Of a DNA stretch of 64,000 nucleotides, positions 17,533 through 25,912 are shown in pieces. Position 1 is the first letter of the stretch; each line of letters begins with the position of its first letter. Where the stretch lies: NCBI RefSeq assembly GCF_001426745.1, contig NZ_LMFI01000003.1, positions 30,930 through 94,929 on the forward strand, in the 5' to 3' direction. The position numbers and the translations under genes are program-made. The stretch is from Nocardioides sp. Root140 (GTDB lineage Bacteria > Actinomycetota > Actinomycetes > Propionibacteriales > Nocardioidaceae). Under the pieces are notes generated by a model. The model saw only the letters and a list, made by a program, of their open reading frames with translations. It made no database searches and had not been told where the DNA came from.

Positions 17533-18441
17533 TCACCACGTCCGGGTGACCGTGAGCAACTCGTACTGCGGGATCGGGTTGTCCCGGGCGGCACGGCAGG
17601 TCAGTTGGAGGGGGTCGTCGCCGGGCGACGTACGGACCTGGACCGTCCACTGGCCGCCGCCGACGGTGAACACGGCGTCGGTGACGTCGTCGTCCACCCG
17701 GCGTGACACCAGCCGTACGGCATCGTCACGGGTCTCGCCGAGCTGTCGACGCAGGGCGATCTCTGCGAACTGCACGGGCATCGCGTACGACGAGCGCCCG
17801 CGCAGGTGGTCGAGATCGAGCTGCCCGGCGGCGTGACCGTCGGCGATCGCCAACGCCGAGACGGGTTCCACGCGGCCGTAGTACAGGCCGTCGGGGAGCA
17901 CGAGCAGGTTGCCGGCGAACCGGTCGCCACCGATGTGGGAGACCTCCCACGTGGCCTCAGGGTGAGCGGCGGCCAGTGCCCTGACCACCGGGCGACCGCG
18001 TTCGGCGCAGCAGGCGTCGTGGCGGCCATGCGTGCACACGCACAGCAACGTTCCGTCGTACGCCGTGAGGCCGGGGGAGCGTCCGGCTCCCAGCGCCGCC
18101 AGGTCGAGCTCGAGCAGGTCGTGGGGATCGGACAGCACCGTGGTCTCCACCCAGGGTCGCGACGGGTGCGCGAAGGTGGCGAACACCCGCTTCCCCTCCG
18201 CGTGCGTGCCGCGGTCGGGTCGCCGTACCAGGAGCGGCCTGACGCGGGCGGTCCTGGCCGACCGCAGCACGGCATCGCCCAGTCCGTCGGGCAGCCGGGC
18301 GTCGCGCAGGGCGTCGACCCCCCACGGCCCGGCGTGCTCGATCAAGAGGAACGATCGCACCGTCGACGCGGTGCCCGCGGCCGACTCGTTGCGGAGACCA
18401 CTGGCGACCGAGCAGCGGAACGCGGGGTCGCGTGCGGTCAC
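17533..18441 (-). CDS. Sucrase/ferredoxin-like (Apd1-type) Fe-S protein
   Basis: A 302-residue protein of the Suc_Fer-like family, thioredoxin-like ferredoxins that bind a [2Fe-2S] cluster. The cluster region reads CVCTHGRHDACCAERGRPVV and is followed by SHIGGDRFAGNLLVLPDGLY, the second conserved block. The GTG start at 18441 overlaps the JmjC gene stop (GTGA), so the two proteins are translationally coupled. As an electron carrier it could supply reducing power to the oxygenase encoded just upstream; this is inference. The long upstream extension in the same frame lies inside the JmjC gene and is not used. Confidence 0.85.
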   Translation of the reverse strand: MTARDPAFRCSVASGLRNESAAGTASTVRSFLLIEHAGPWGVDALRDARLPDGLGDAVLRSARTARVRPLLVRRPDRGTHAEGKRVFATFAHPSRPWVETTVLSDPHDLLELDLAALGAGRSPGLTAYDGTLLCVCTHGRHDACCAERGRPVVRALAAAHPEATWEVSHIGGDRFAGNLLVLPDGLYYGRVEPVSALAIADGHAAGQLDLDHLRGRSSYAMPVQFAEIALRRQLGETRDDAVRLVSRRVDDDVTDAVFTVGGGQWTVQVRTSPGDDPLQLTCRAARDNPIPQYELLTVTRTW

Positions 18442-19568
18442 GGGGCGACCTCGAGCAGACCTTCCCGCACGAGGCGACGGCAGAGCACGAGCCGGCTCTG
18501 CGGATCGAGCTGCTCGGCCAGGTCGCCGGGGCTCAACTCGGGGTGGGCGCGCACCTCCTCCAGCGCCGGGCGCAGCCATCCGGGCACGTCCAACGATCGG
18601 TCTCCGAGCAGTACGTCGATCCGGTCGCCGCGCGCAAGCAGGACGCAGGGGTGTCCGGGACGACGCCGCAGACGGGTGTGGTCGTCGATCGTGTCGGCGG
18701 CGAGCACGTCGTGCAGGCCACCCGCGAGCCGAGGGCTGCGATCGGTCAGGAAGCGACGGACCTCGGCCTCGACTGCCGCCGCGGCGTCGAGGTCACGGAT
18801 CTGCGCGGCCACCGCCTCCAGTCGATCCGCGAGACCCCCGGCCAGCTTGCCGGGGTCGTTGAGGTAGCCGGCCGGCAGGTGCGCGTCGGGTACGCCGTCC
18901 GCCAGGTCGGCCAGGCTGCGCTGCACGAGGCCGCGCCAGGTGAGTTGATTGATGCCCACGGTGACGTGCAGTGAGACGACCTCCTGCGCCCGAGCGGCAT
19001 GCGGGGTGCCCGTCGGTAGGTACATCGACGCCCCGGGCTCGAGCTTCACGTCCTGGATGCCGTCGGAGTCGTGGACCTCCCACTGCTTGGAGCCCGCGGT
19101 CTGGAACACGAACACGTCGTGGGAGTCGGAGTGCACCGCGAAGCCCTGGGCCCCGGGCGGGGTCAGGTAGGCGTTGGCCTGGCACGGGTGACCCAGCTCG
19201 AGCTCGAGCTCGGCGACGAGCCGGGTGATCGGCGGCCAGTAGCGGTGCAGCCCCTGGAAGACGATCGTCGCGCCGCCGGCGAACAGGGCGAGCGCCTTGC
19301 GCGAGTCCACGAGTCCGGTCAGTGGCTTGCCGGCGAGCGTGGCACCGCGCGTGTAGGAGGACTCGGGCAGTACGGTGCCGTCCTTGGCGAGCCGGATGGA
19401 CGGGGTGCGGATCGCCGACGACGTCAGCAGGGTGTCCGCGTCGTCGAGGGAGAGCAGATCGACCAGCTCGTCGGGGTCGGCGTGGTGCAGGTGCACGCGT
19501 GACGCCCAGACCTTCTCGACGAAGGTCTGGGCGTCACCGCTGAGCAGGTCGAGCGCGGAACCGGGCAC
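18438..19568 (-). CDS. JmjC/cupin-4 oxygenase (RoxA-like)
   Basis: A 376-residue member of the cupin-4/JmjC family of 2-oxoglutarate and Fe(II)-dependent protein hydroxylases. The double-stranded beta-helix carries the iron-binding HxD as H146-S-D148 in QGFAVHSDSHDVFVFQ, and the distal His as H190 in LPTGTPHAA. The C-terminal third (about 280-376) is helical, ending in a winged-helix-like dimer region as in ribosomal oxygenases. It starts with GTG at 19568, two bases after the stop of the acidic repeat peptide, with no strong ribosome site, so translation should depend on the peptide gene. The substrate is unknown; the upstream peptide is an attractive candidate. Confidence 0.85.
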   Translation of the reverse strand: MPGSALDLLSGDAQTFVEKVWASRVHLHHADPDELVDLLSLDDADTLLTSSAIRTPSIRLAKDGTVLPESSYTRGATLAGKPLTGLVDSRKALALFAGGATIVFQGLHRYWPPITRLVAELELELGHPCQANAYLTPPGAQGFAVHSDSHDVFVFQTAGSKQWEVHDSDGIQDVKLEPGASMYLPTGTPHAARAQEVVSLHVTVGINQLTWRGLVQRSLADLADGVPDAHLPAGYLNDPGKLAGGLADRLEAVAAQIRDLDAAAAVEAEVRRFLTDRSPRLAGGLHDVLAADTIDDHTRLRRRPGHPCVLLARGDRIDVLLGDRSLDVPGWLRPALEEVRAHPELSPGDLAEQLDPQSRLVLCRRLVREGLLEVAP

Positions 19569-19570
19569 GG

Positions 19571-19777
19571 TCAGGACGCGTCACCATCGGTGGTGTCCGT
19601 GGCATCGCCATCGGTGCCGTCGCTGTCGGTGCCGTCGGAGTCGGTGGTGTCACCGTCGGTGGTGTCCGTGGCGTCGCCATCGGTGCCGTCGGCGTCTCCG
19701 CCGGGCACGGGACCGTCACCTGCCGGGGCGGTGGTCATGTCGTCGTCGGTCAGCGGCTCTTCGGGGGTGTTGGTCAT
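19571..19777 (-). CDS. Asp/Gly/Thr repeat peptide, candidate modified substrate
   Basis: A 68-residue protein with 20 aspartates and no Lys, Arg, Cys or aromatic residue. The N-terminal part (about 1-27, MTNTPEEPLTDDD then an Ala/Pro/Gly stretch) could act as a leader. Residues 28-68 are repetitive, with GTDGDATDTTDGD twice (31-43 and 54-66) separated by TDSDGTDSD units. At DNA level two 42-base copies lie 69 bases apart (19581-19622, 19650-19691). The start at 19777 has GGAGGAAGC immediately before ATG. It is first in an operon with a JmjC oxygenase and an Fe-S protein. A hydroxylated ribosomally made peptide is one reading; a simple acidic surface or ion-binding protein is another. Confidence 0.72.
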   Translation of the reverse strand: MTNTPEEPLTDDDMTTAPAGDGPVPGGDADGTDGDATDTTDGDTTDSDGTDSDGTDGDATDTTDGDAS

Positions 19778-19923
19778 GCTTCCTCCAGTGTGTGCGGTGG
19801 CCGGCCGCCCGCGACGGACGGCGCTCTCACTGATGGCAGTACCCGTTGTGGTCGTGCGCATTCCGATCGGTCACCGTTCGGGCTTCTCGGCGGGCGCGGG
19901 TCGCGGAGTGCGAAAGTGTGCCC

Positions 19924-21579
19924 ATGACCCGGATCTCGCTCTCGCGGCAGCCCGACGAGCGGGTGCTCGTGGTCGAGGGTGCGGAGGAGCGGGTGATCTC
20001 GGCGGCCGATGTGGCGGTGTACGTGCGTGAGCGTGAGGTCGACCGGCCCCGTTGGGTGTGGGACGACACGGCCCGGTGGTACCCGCCGCTGCTGGCCGCT
20101 GGCGTGCGGGTCGAGCGCTGCCACGACCTGAGGCTCGGCCACAACCTGCTCCGACGGGCGCCCGCGATCGACGCGGCCCTGCTGGTGGGGCCGCAGTCAA
20201 AGCACTGGGACCGGCTCGGGCCCAGCGTGGCATCCGATCCGGGGCTGTTCTCGATCGACGACGACGCCGAGCACCTGCGCGCCGACCTGGAGGACGCACG
20301 TCAGCTGGCAGCCGTCACGTCGTCGACCGATCCCGCCCGGCTGGGCCTGCTGCTGGCGGCGGAGTCGGCCGGGGCCCTCGTCGCCGCGGAGATGACGTAC
20401 GCCGGGGTGCCGTGGCGTACCGACGTCCACCATCGTCTGCTCAGCGACCTGCTCGGTGCGCGGCCGCCGTTGGGCTCCCGGCCGCAGGGACTCGAGGCGT
20501 TGGCAGACCAGATCCGAGGTGCACTGAACGCACCGGGGCTCAACCCGGACTCACATCCCGAACTTCTCGCCGCACTGCGGCGGGCCGAGCTGGAGGTCCC
20601 CGACACCCGGGCCTCGACGCTGCGCCAGCTCGATCACCCGGCCGTCGAACCGCTGCTGCGCTACAAGCAGCTGGCGCACCTGTTCCAGACCAACGGCTGG
20701 GCCTGGAGCGACGAGTGGGTACGTGGCGGGAGGTTCAGGCCGTCGTACCAACCGGCGGGCTCCGCCACCGGCCGGTGGTCCTCCAACGGGGGAGGAGCAC
20801 TGTCGTTCCCGGCGCAGGTCCGGCACGCCGTGGTGGCCGACGAGGGCTGGACCCTCGTGGTCGCCGACGTGGCGCAGCTCGAGCCCCGGGTGCTGGCCGG
20901 GATGAGTGGCGACCGCGCCCTGGCCAGGTCGGCGAGGGGCGCCGACCTCTACCAGGGGATGGTCGACGACGGTGCTGTCGCCACCCGCAACGACGCCAAG
21001 CTGGGCCTGCTCGGCGCGATGTACGGCGCCACGAGCGGCGAGAGCGGACGCATGGTCGCGGGCCTCACCCGGCGCTACCCGGCTGCGTTCGGTCTGGTCG
21101 AGGAGGCTGCGCGTGCGGGTGAGCGAGGTGAGGCGGTGCGCACCCTGCTGGGACGCGGGTCCCCGACGCTGGGGGAGTCGTGGGCGCGCGACCCGGAGGG
21201 CCCGCCGGTCGACCCCGAGGTGCAGTCGCGTCATCGCCGTACCTTCGGGCGCTTCACGCGCAACTTCGTGGTGCAGGGCACCGGTGCGGAGTGGGCGGCT
21301 TGCTGGATCGCGGACCTGCGCAACCGGCTCTGGCACATGGGTGGCGACGGGCCCTTCATGGCGCGCCCGCACCTGGTCTTCTTCCTCCACGACGAGGTCG
21401 TCGTGCACACCCCGCTCGCCCTGGCCGACGACGTCGCAGCGCAGGCCACCGAGGCGGCCGCGACTGCCTCCGGCCTGCTGTTCCGCACCCTGGGCATCGA
21501 CTTCCCGCTCACCATCTCGACCGTGCGGTCGTACGCCGACGCAGGCAAGCCCGGGGCCGTGGTTGCCCCTGACGGGTGA
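19924..21579 (+). CDS. Family A DNA polymerase, bifunctional 3'-5' exonuclease/polymerase type
   Basis: A 551-residue PolA-like protein much shorter than DNA polymerase I, as in the actinobacterial 'bifunctional 3'-5' exonuclease/DNA polymerase' family. The N-terminal 170 residues correspond to a reduced exonuclease-like domain without an obvious full set of catalytic acids. The polymerase motifs are recognisable but altered: motif A DVAQLEPRVLAGMSGD, motif B RNDAKLGLLGAMYGATSGES, motif C HDEVVVHTP. The key Asp, Arg/Lys and HDE residues remain, so activity is possible. The ATG at 19924 is preferred; the frame extends further upstream without a ribosome site. It is divergent from the acidic-peptide operon. 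A repair role is inferred. Confidence 0.85.
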   Translation: MTRISLSRQPDERVLVVEGAEERVISAADVAVYVREREVDRPRWVWDDTARWYPPLLAAGVRVERCHDLRLGHNLLRRAPAIDAALLVGPQSKHWDRLGPSVASDPGLFSIDDDAEHLRADLEDARQLAAVTSSTDPARLGLLLAAESAGALVAAEMTYAGVPWRTDVHHRLLSDLLGARPPLGSRPQGLEALADQIRGALNAPGLNPDSHPELLAALRRAELEVPDTRASTLRQLDHPAVEPLLRYKQLAHLFQTNGWAWSDEWVRGGRFRPSYQPAGSATGRWSSNGGGALSFPAQVRHAVVADEGWTLVVADVAQLEPRVLAGMSGDRALARSARGADLYQGMVDDGAVATRNDAKLGLLGAMYGATSGESGRMVAGLTRRYPAAFGLVEEAARAGERGEAVRTLLGRGSPTLGESWARDPEGPPVDPEVQSRHRRTFGRFTRNFVVQGTGAEWAACWIADLRNRLWHMGGDGPFMARPHLVFFLHDEVVVHTPLALADDVAAQATEAAATASGLLFRTLGIDFPLTISTVRSYADAGKPGAVVAPDG

Positions 21580-21699
21580 TGTCCCACGTCGAAAGGTCAG
21601 GCAGTGGCCGGAATGGAGAAGAGCTGTGTGGGTACCGAGGGATCGCGGCCGCCGGCCCGCCGGGGACTCGGCCCCGGACCTCGTGAACGGAGTCTCATC

Positions 21700-21786
21700 G
21701 TGTTGTGGACCATCCTTGTCGTGTTGGTAGTTGTCGCACTAGTGCTCTTCATCCTTGGGCGCGTACGTGGAGGCCGCGGGCTCTGA
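21700..21786 (+). CDS. Very small single-pass membrane protein
   Basis: A 28-residue protein starting at GTG 21700, with GGAG seven bases upstream. It is almost entirely one membrane helix (LWTILVVLVVVALVLFILG) followed by RVRGGRGL, which predicts a cytoplasmic basic tail. The same frame is open back to a GTG at 21604, giving 60 residues with a Pro/Arg-rich N-terminus; the shorter start has the better ribosome site. Small proteins of this shape are common in actinobacteria and their function is unknown. It is followed by a strong terminator. Confidence 0.55.
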   Translation: MLWTILVVLVVVALVLFILGRVRGGRGL

Positions 21787-21824
21787 CCCCACGCCCGACC
21801 ACGCTCCGGCAGTGATCGGAGCCC

Positions 21825-21860
21825 GAGTTCCCCTGCCGTAGCCCTACGGCAGGGGAACTC
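21825..21860. terminator. Strong hairpin terminator between convergent genes
   Basis: Arms 21825-21841 and 21844-21860 are perfectly complementary over 17 bp with a two-base loop. The hairpin lies between the rightward small membrane protein and the leftward FUSC gene and can serve both. There is no long T-run, as is usual in high-GC actinobacteria. Confidence 0.85.
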
Positions 21861-21884
21861 TGCTGCCATGGCCCACCGACCTCG

Positions 21885-22988
21885 TCAACGACCGAGGCTC
21901 GCCAGCTCCTCGGGTGTGACCGAGGCCAGCACCCGCCGGATGGCGGTGACCAGGCCTCCGGCGGCGAAGGTCTCTCCGCTCTGGTCGTCCTGCTGCCGGC
22001 GGATGGCGAGGGCCAGCTCGTCCGCGGCCCGGAGTGCCTCGTCGAGTGCTTTCTCATCGGCGACCGAGGCCTCCACGGAGCGCAGGGCCGCTGCTGACTT
22101 GCGGAATGCCCGGGCGGCCGAGGGCCGCAACTCGGGACCGAGGGCGACCAGCGAACGATCAGCGTGCTCGGCGTGGGAGAGAAGCGTCATCATCTCCTGC
22201 ACGAGGAAGGTCAGATGGGTGAGCGCCTCGCCCTGCCTGCGCTGCCGCTCGGTGGCCTCCCTTCGTCGCCGGACGCGCCAGTTCATCCGCGGAGTGTCGA
22301 GCGTCTGCCCCATCAACTCCTGGGCCCGCTGGTTTCGCTGCTGAAGCCTGGTGACCCCCGTCTGCCACTCGTCAGTGGTCGGCAGGGGATCGCGCTCGAG
22401 GCCGTCCGCGAGGCCGTCCAGCTGGTCGGCGAGAACCTCGCGGAGCGCGTCCTGCACGTGCTCGGTCGCGACCAGCGGCAGCGGGGGAGCGACCACGTTG
22501 ACCACGACTCCCACGGCGGCGCCCAGGGCGGTGAGACCGAGATAGGACAACACGTACGGCGCTGGGTCGGACCCGCCGACGATCAGGATGAACAACGCCG
22601 GGATCGGCACCCAGCTGGCCATCGACCCCACGCGCTTCCAGGCCCCGACCAGCGTGCCGACGCCGACCACCAACCCGATGGAGAGCACCTCGGGCACCGG
22701 GGCGGCGCGGGCACCGAGGGCGAGGCAGGCGCCCAGGCCGATGGCCAGGATTGTCTCCACCGACGCGCGCATCGACTGGGCCAGACGCGACGAGACCGCC
22801 ACCACGGCACCCAGCGGGGCGTAGTAGGAGTAGTCGTCGGCGGCGCCGTGCAACGGCTGCACCACGATCCAGGCCAAGGCTGCTGCCACGGCGGCCTTGA
22901 GCGCCACCGGCAACAGCGGAAAGCGTCCCAACGCGTTCGTGGCCAGTCGGTACGCCGATTTCGTGCTCGCCAAGGTCCCTCCCTCCAC
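21885..22988 (-). CDS. FUSC-family inner-membrane transporter (aromatic acid exporter-like)
   Basis: A 367-residue membrane protein. The N-terminal half has about five to six helices (LPVALKAAVAAALAWIVVQPL, YYAPLGAVVAVSS, VETILAIGLGACLALGA, VLSIGLVVGVGTLVGAW, VLSYLGLTALGAAVGVVVNVV), and a long cytoplasmic coiled helical region follows (about 180-340). This half-size form matches actinobacterial FUSC proteins related to the AaeB/YccS exporters. The start is GTG 22988; TTG 22973 has a better GGAGGGAGGG site and may be the true start. Substrate unknown. Confidence 0.83.
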   Translation of the reverse strand: MEGGTLASTKSAYRLATNALGRFPLLPVALKAAVAAALAWIVVQPLHGAADDYSYYAPLGAVVAVSSRLAQSMRASVETILAIGLGACLALGARAAPVPEVLSIGLVVGVGTLVGAWKRVGSMASWVPIPALFILIVGGSDPAPYVLSYLGLTALGAAVGVVVNVVAPPLPLVATEHVQDALREVLADQLDGLADGLERDPLPTTDEWQTGVTRLQQRNQRAQELMGQTLDTPRMNWRVRRRREATERQRRQGEALTHLTFLVQEMMTLLSHAEHADRSLVALGPELRPSAARAFRKSAAALRSVEASVADEKALDEALRAADELALAIRRQQDDQSGETFAAGGLVTAIRRVLASVTPEELASLGR

Positions 22989-23143
22989 TCCCGGCCGCTA
23001 GGTACCCAACTTCGATCAGCCGACCGTCCTGGACGCTTTGGCGCGGGGCGAGCGGTTGGTGCGCGGTGGAATGACGCGGCCCGCTCAACCTGTCCTGAGT
23101 TCGGGAACCTGATGTCTGTACGCCGCAGCGTGCACGGAGGACA

Positions 23144-23167
23144 ATGAGTCTTCAGAAGAAGAGGTGA
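23144..23167 (+). CDS. Possible seven-residue leader ORF
   Basis: ATG at 23144 follows GGAGGACA at ideal spacing and encodes MSLQKKR before a TGA that overlaps a GTG (23164) in frame with the NAD(P)-binding protein gene. Its own ribosome site is the best in the region. It could couple translation of the downstream gene or be chance. No attenuator structure was seen. Confidence 0.3.
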   Translation: MSLQKKR

Positions 23168-23172
23168 CCGAG

Positions 23173-24075
23173 ATGATTCTCGTAGTCGGTGCGACAGGTG
23201 ACCTCGGCGGCCGCGTCGCTCGCACCCTGAGCGAACAGGGCCATGCAGTCCGCTGCTTGGTGCGCCCCACCAGTGACGACTCCGTCGTGCGGGGCCTTGG
23301 AGTCGAAGTGACGCCGGGTGACCTCACTGACCCTGAGTCGCTTGCCGCCGCGTGCCAAGGTGTCACGGCGGTCGTGGCCACCGCGACGATGATCGCGCGC
23401 AGGTTGGCCGGTGCGACCCGGCCCACGATTCATGAAGCCGACGAGCAGGGGATGGCATCCCTGATCGCGGCCGCCGAGTCCGCAGGGGTGCGGCGCTTCG
23501 TGTACCTGTCCTTTCCGGGGGTCGAGAAGGCCATCGGTACGCCGCTGGAACGGGCCAAGCTGGCCACGGAGGAGCGATTGCGTGGCTCGGCGATGCAGCG
23601 CGTCATCATTCGTTCTGATGCATTCCAGGAGATTCACTTCGGAGCGGCGGCGCGGTTCGACGTGGCGGCTGGAAAGATCACAATCATCGGTCGAGGGGAC
23701 AGTAAGCGACGCTGGGTCAGCACCGGGGACATCGCCGCGCTCGTGGCGTCGGTGGCCGTCGAGCCCGACCCGCCGAGCCTGATCACCGTCGGTGGTCCGG
23801 AGGCGATGACCAAGAACGAAGCCGTGGCGTTCGTGGAGGAGGTGGCTGGGCGTCGGATGAAGGTCCAGCACATGCCCAGGCCCATCGCCCGGATGGCAAT
23901 CCGTCTGTTGAACAAGCGGAATGATGCCCTCGCGTCGGCCTTCGGCGCCGGCCTTCTCCAGGACATCCGCCCCGCAGACTGGGACGACGCGGCGCTGCGA
24001 GAGCGCGGAATCACACCGAGGACGGCAAGCGACTTTCTCCGCCAGCAGGCCGAGTCCACCGCGTCACGCGGGTGA
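23173..24075 (+). CDS. NAD(P)-binding NmrA-like SDR protein
   Basis: A 300-residue atypical short-chain dehydrogenase. The Rossmann nucleotide motif is at the very N-terminus (ILVVGATGDLGGRVARTL), followed by the NmrA-like pattern VTPGDLTDPESL and VRRFVYLSFPGVEK. It lacks the classical YxxxK, so it is more likely a redox-sensing or isoflavone-reductase-like protein than a standard dehydrogenase. ATG 23173 has AGAGG eight bases upstream. GTG 23164 is an alternative coupled to the short leader frame. The 175 bases before the leader hold no gene. Confidence 0.82.
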   Translation: MILVVGATGDLGGRVARTLSEQGHAVRCLVRPTSDDSVVRGLGVEVTPGDLTDPESLAAACQGVTAVVATATMIARRLAGATRPTIHEADEQGMASLIAAAESAGVRRFVYLSFPGVEKAIGTPLERAKLATEERLRGSAMQRVIIRSDAFQEIHFGAAARFDVAAGKITIIGRGDSKRRWVSTGDIAALVASVAVEPDPPSLITVGGPEAMTKNEAVAFVEEVAGRRMKVQHMPRPIARMAIRLLNKRNDALASAFGAGLLQDIRPADWDDAALRERGITPRTASDFLRQQAESTASRG

Positions 24076-24157
24076 CGCTCCGCGGTGCATGCACCCTGCG
24101 CCCCCTCGTCGCACCGCCCCGCTCACATCAGATGGAGCAGGGCGGTGCGACCGACTG

Positions 24158-25738
24158 CTACATCGGGGGCGGCGGCACCAGGCAGCTCACCGGAGCTGAG
24201 GTGTTGCCGAATGAATCCACCGCGTAGACCTCGGCGTCACCGGTGCCGAAGAGATGGACGATGTCGCCGGGCATCGACTTCGAACGCGGCTGCCCGCCCG
24301 GCGTCTCGGTGTACTTGATCTGTTGCCCATCGGCGTACGGCCCGAACAGCGTGCCGCTGCCGGAGTCGCGCACGTAGATCTGCGGGTCCGGATCGACGAG
24401 GTCGGTGGCGCCCAGGAGGAAGAACCCGTCCTGGTTGTGCGAGCGCGGCACCGTGCCGCCGGGGTTGGCGCCTTCACTGCAGGCAACGTCAGGCGGCGTG
24501 GTGTCGACCACCGTCATCGTGCCGGTGCCCGAACCCGTGTTGCCGGCCGCGTCGGTCGCCGTACACGTGACCACCGTGGCCCCGATCGGGAAGAGCGATC
24601 CCGACGGGGGAGCGCACGTCGGCACGAGCGATCCGTCGACATTGTCCGTCGCGCTCGCGTCGTAGTCGACCTCGGCACCGTCGGGCCCGGTCGCCTCGAC
24701 GGTCTCGTCACTGACCGTCACCACGGGGGGCTCGACGTCCAGCACGTCGACGTCGACCTGCTGGACGAACTCCGGACCGGGCAGCTGGCCGTTGACGAGG
24801 AAGCTGACCTGGCAGGAGACCGTCGTACCCTGCGGAGCGTCCGTAGCCAGCGTGATCGTCTCGTCGAATGAGACGGTCCCGCCACTGGTCACGTTCTGCG
24901 ACGGCGGGGTGAGGCTGACCGAGACACCGGGGTCACACACCGCCTGATGGGTGACCTGGGCGGGCAGGTTCTGGAGTGCGGACAGGATGGCGGCGGAGAC
25001 CTCGGACGGGTTGGCCGACGCGAGGGTGCCACCGGTGGAGCTGGTGACCGCGGTGGCCTGGCCGGCTGTGTCCAGCCCGTTCCACAGGAAGCCGTCGGCG
25101 CCGGGGACCGCGATCGCGATCACGCGGACACCGGCAGCCTGCAGCGCAGAGGTCGCCGTGGCCAGCGAGAAACCGGCCGACGGGTCGTGACTGGTGGAGT
25201 CGCCGAACATGACCACCACGGGGGTGCCGTCGCTGCGGAAGTCGATGGCTGAGGGGACCTCGCCGAGTGCGCCGATCCAGTCCTCGGCGGCATCGCTGCC
25301 ACCACCCGAGAGGGGAGTCCAGGCGTTGATGCCGGCGGCAACAGCAGCGGGGTCGGCGGTGAGCTGCTGGCGCAGGTTGAAGTGGGCACCGGAGTAGTCG
25401 GCGACGTCCTTGTAGTCCGCGACCGCGAACTGCGCGGTCGGCTGGTCGGCCAGCACCTGGTCGACGATGGAGTCGGCGTTGGCCTGCACGTTGGAGATGC
25501 TGGCGCCCATGCTGGTCGTGGTGTCGGCCAGGAAGACGATGTCCGGGTTGGGCGGGATGACCGGGGTCTCCACGGTCTTGGTGATCGTCACGGACTGTCC
25601 GGGCTCCAGCGCTGTCGCATACGGCGACGGTGTGACCCCGGGTACGGCGAATGCCGTGGTCGCTGTCCCGGCCAGCAGTACGGCGAAGATCGCCGTCAAT
25701 GCTCTCCGAGACTGCCCACGACGGGATGTGTGCTCCAT
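24158..25738 (-). CDS. Exported VWA-domain protein with HYR-like domain
   Basis: A 526-residue secreted protein. The signal peptide is MEHTSRRGQSRRALTAIFAV, cleaved near AFA. A von Willebrand factor A domain spans about 60-265; its metal site reads FLADTTTSMGAS (DxTxS type), with the later VVVMFGDSTSHDPS. A Ser/Thr-rich beta domain follows, then a HYR-type domain (about 335-420, VDYDASATDNVDGSLVPTCAPPSG) and a C-terminal beta domain. Likely adhesion or cell-surface binding. No sortase motif or membrane anchor is seen, so it is probably released or loosely wall-bound. Its promoter region has several palindromes. Confidence 0.85.
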   Translation of the reverse strand: MEHTSRRGQSRRALTAIFAVLLAGTATTAFAVPGVTPSPYATALEPGQSVTITKTVETPVIPPNPDIVFLADTTTSMGASISNVQANADSIVDQVLADQPTAQFAVADYKDVADYSGAHFNLRQQLTADPAAVAAGINAWTPLSGGGSDAAEDWIGALGEVPSAIDFRSDGTPVVVMFGDSTSHDPSAGFSLATATSALQAAGVRVIAIAVPGADGFLWNGLDTAGQATAVTSSTGGTLASANPSEVSAAILSALQNLPAQVTHQAVCDPGVSVSLTPPSQNVTSGGTVSFDETITLATDAPQGTTVSCQVSFLVNGQLPGPEFVQQVDVDVLDVEPPVVTVSDETVEATGPDGAEVDYDASATDNVDGSLVPTCAPPSGSLFPIGATVVTCTATDAAGNTGSGTGTMTVVDTTPPDVACSEGANPGGTVPRSHNQDGFFLLGATDLVDPDPQIYVRDSGSGTLFGPYADGQQIKYTETPGGQPRSKSMPGDIVHLFGTGDAEVYAVDSFGNTSAPVSCLVPPPPM

Positions 25739-25748
25739 GGCACAGCCT

Positions 25749-25870
25749 CCTCATGAGGTGAACTGACACTCCACTCTGGTCCCGCGTGATGCAGCACCAC
25801 CATGACGTCATGTGCCCATTGCCGGGCCCCGCACGTGCGGTGCCGTGTGATCCGCCATGACCTCATGAGG
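25749..25870. promoter_or_regulatory. Cluster of CATGA-type palindromes upstream of the VWA gene
   Basis: CCTCATGAGG occurs perfectly at 25749-25758 and again at 25861-25870. CATGACGTCATG (25801-25812) is a perfect 12-bp palindrome between them, and CATGACCTCATG (25856-25867) is a near copy. The region is upstream of the VWA gene only, because the neighbouring gene ends at 25913 on the same strand. This looks like a multi-site operator. Confidence 0.5.
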
Positions 25871-25912
25871 CCATTTCCGACCCCGGTGGGCACCAGCTGT
25901 CCGGGCGGACGA

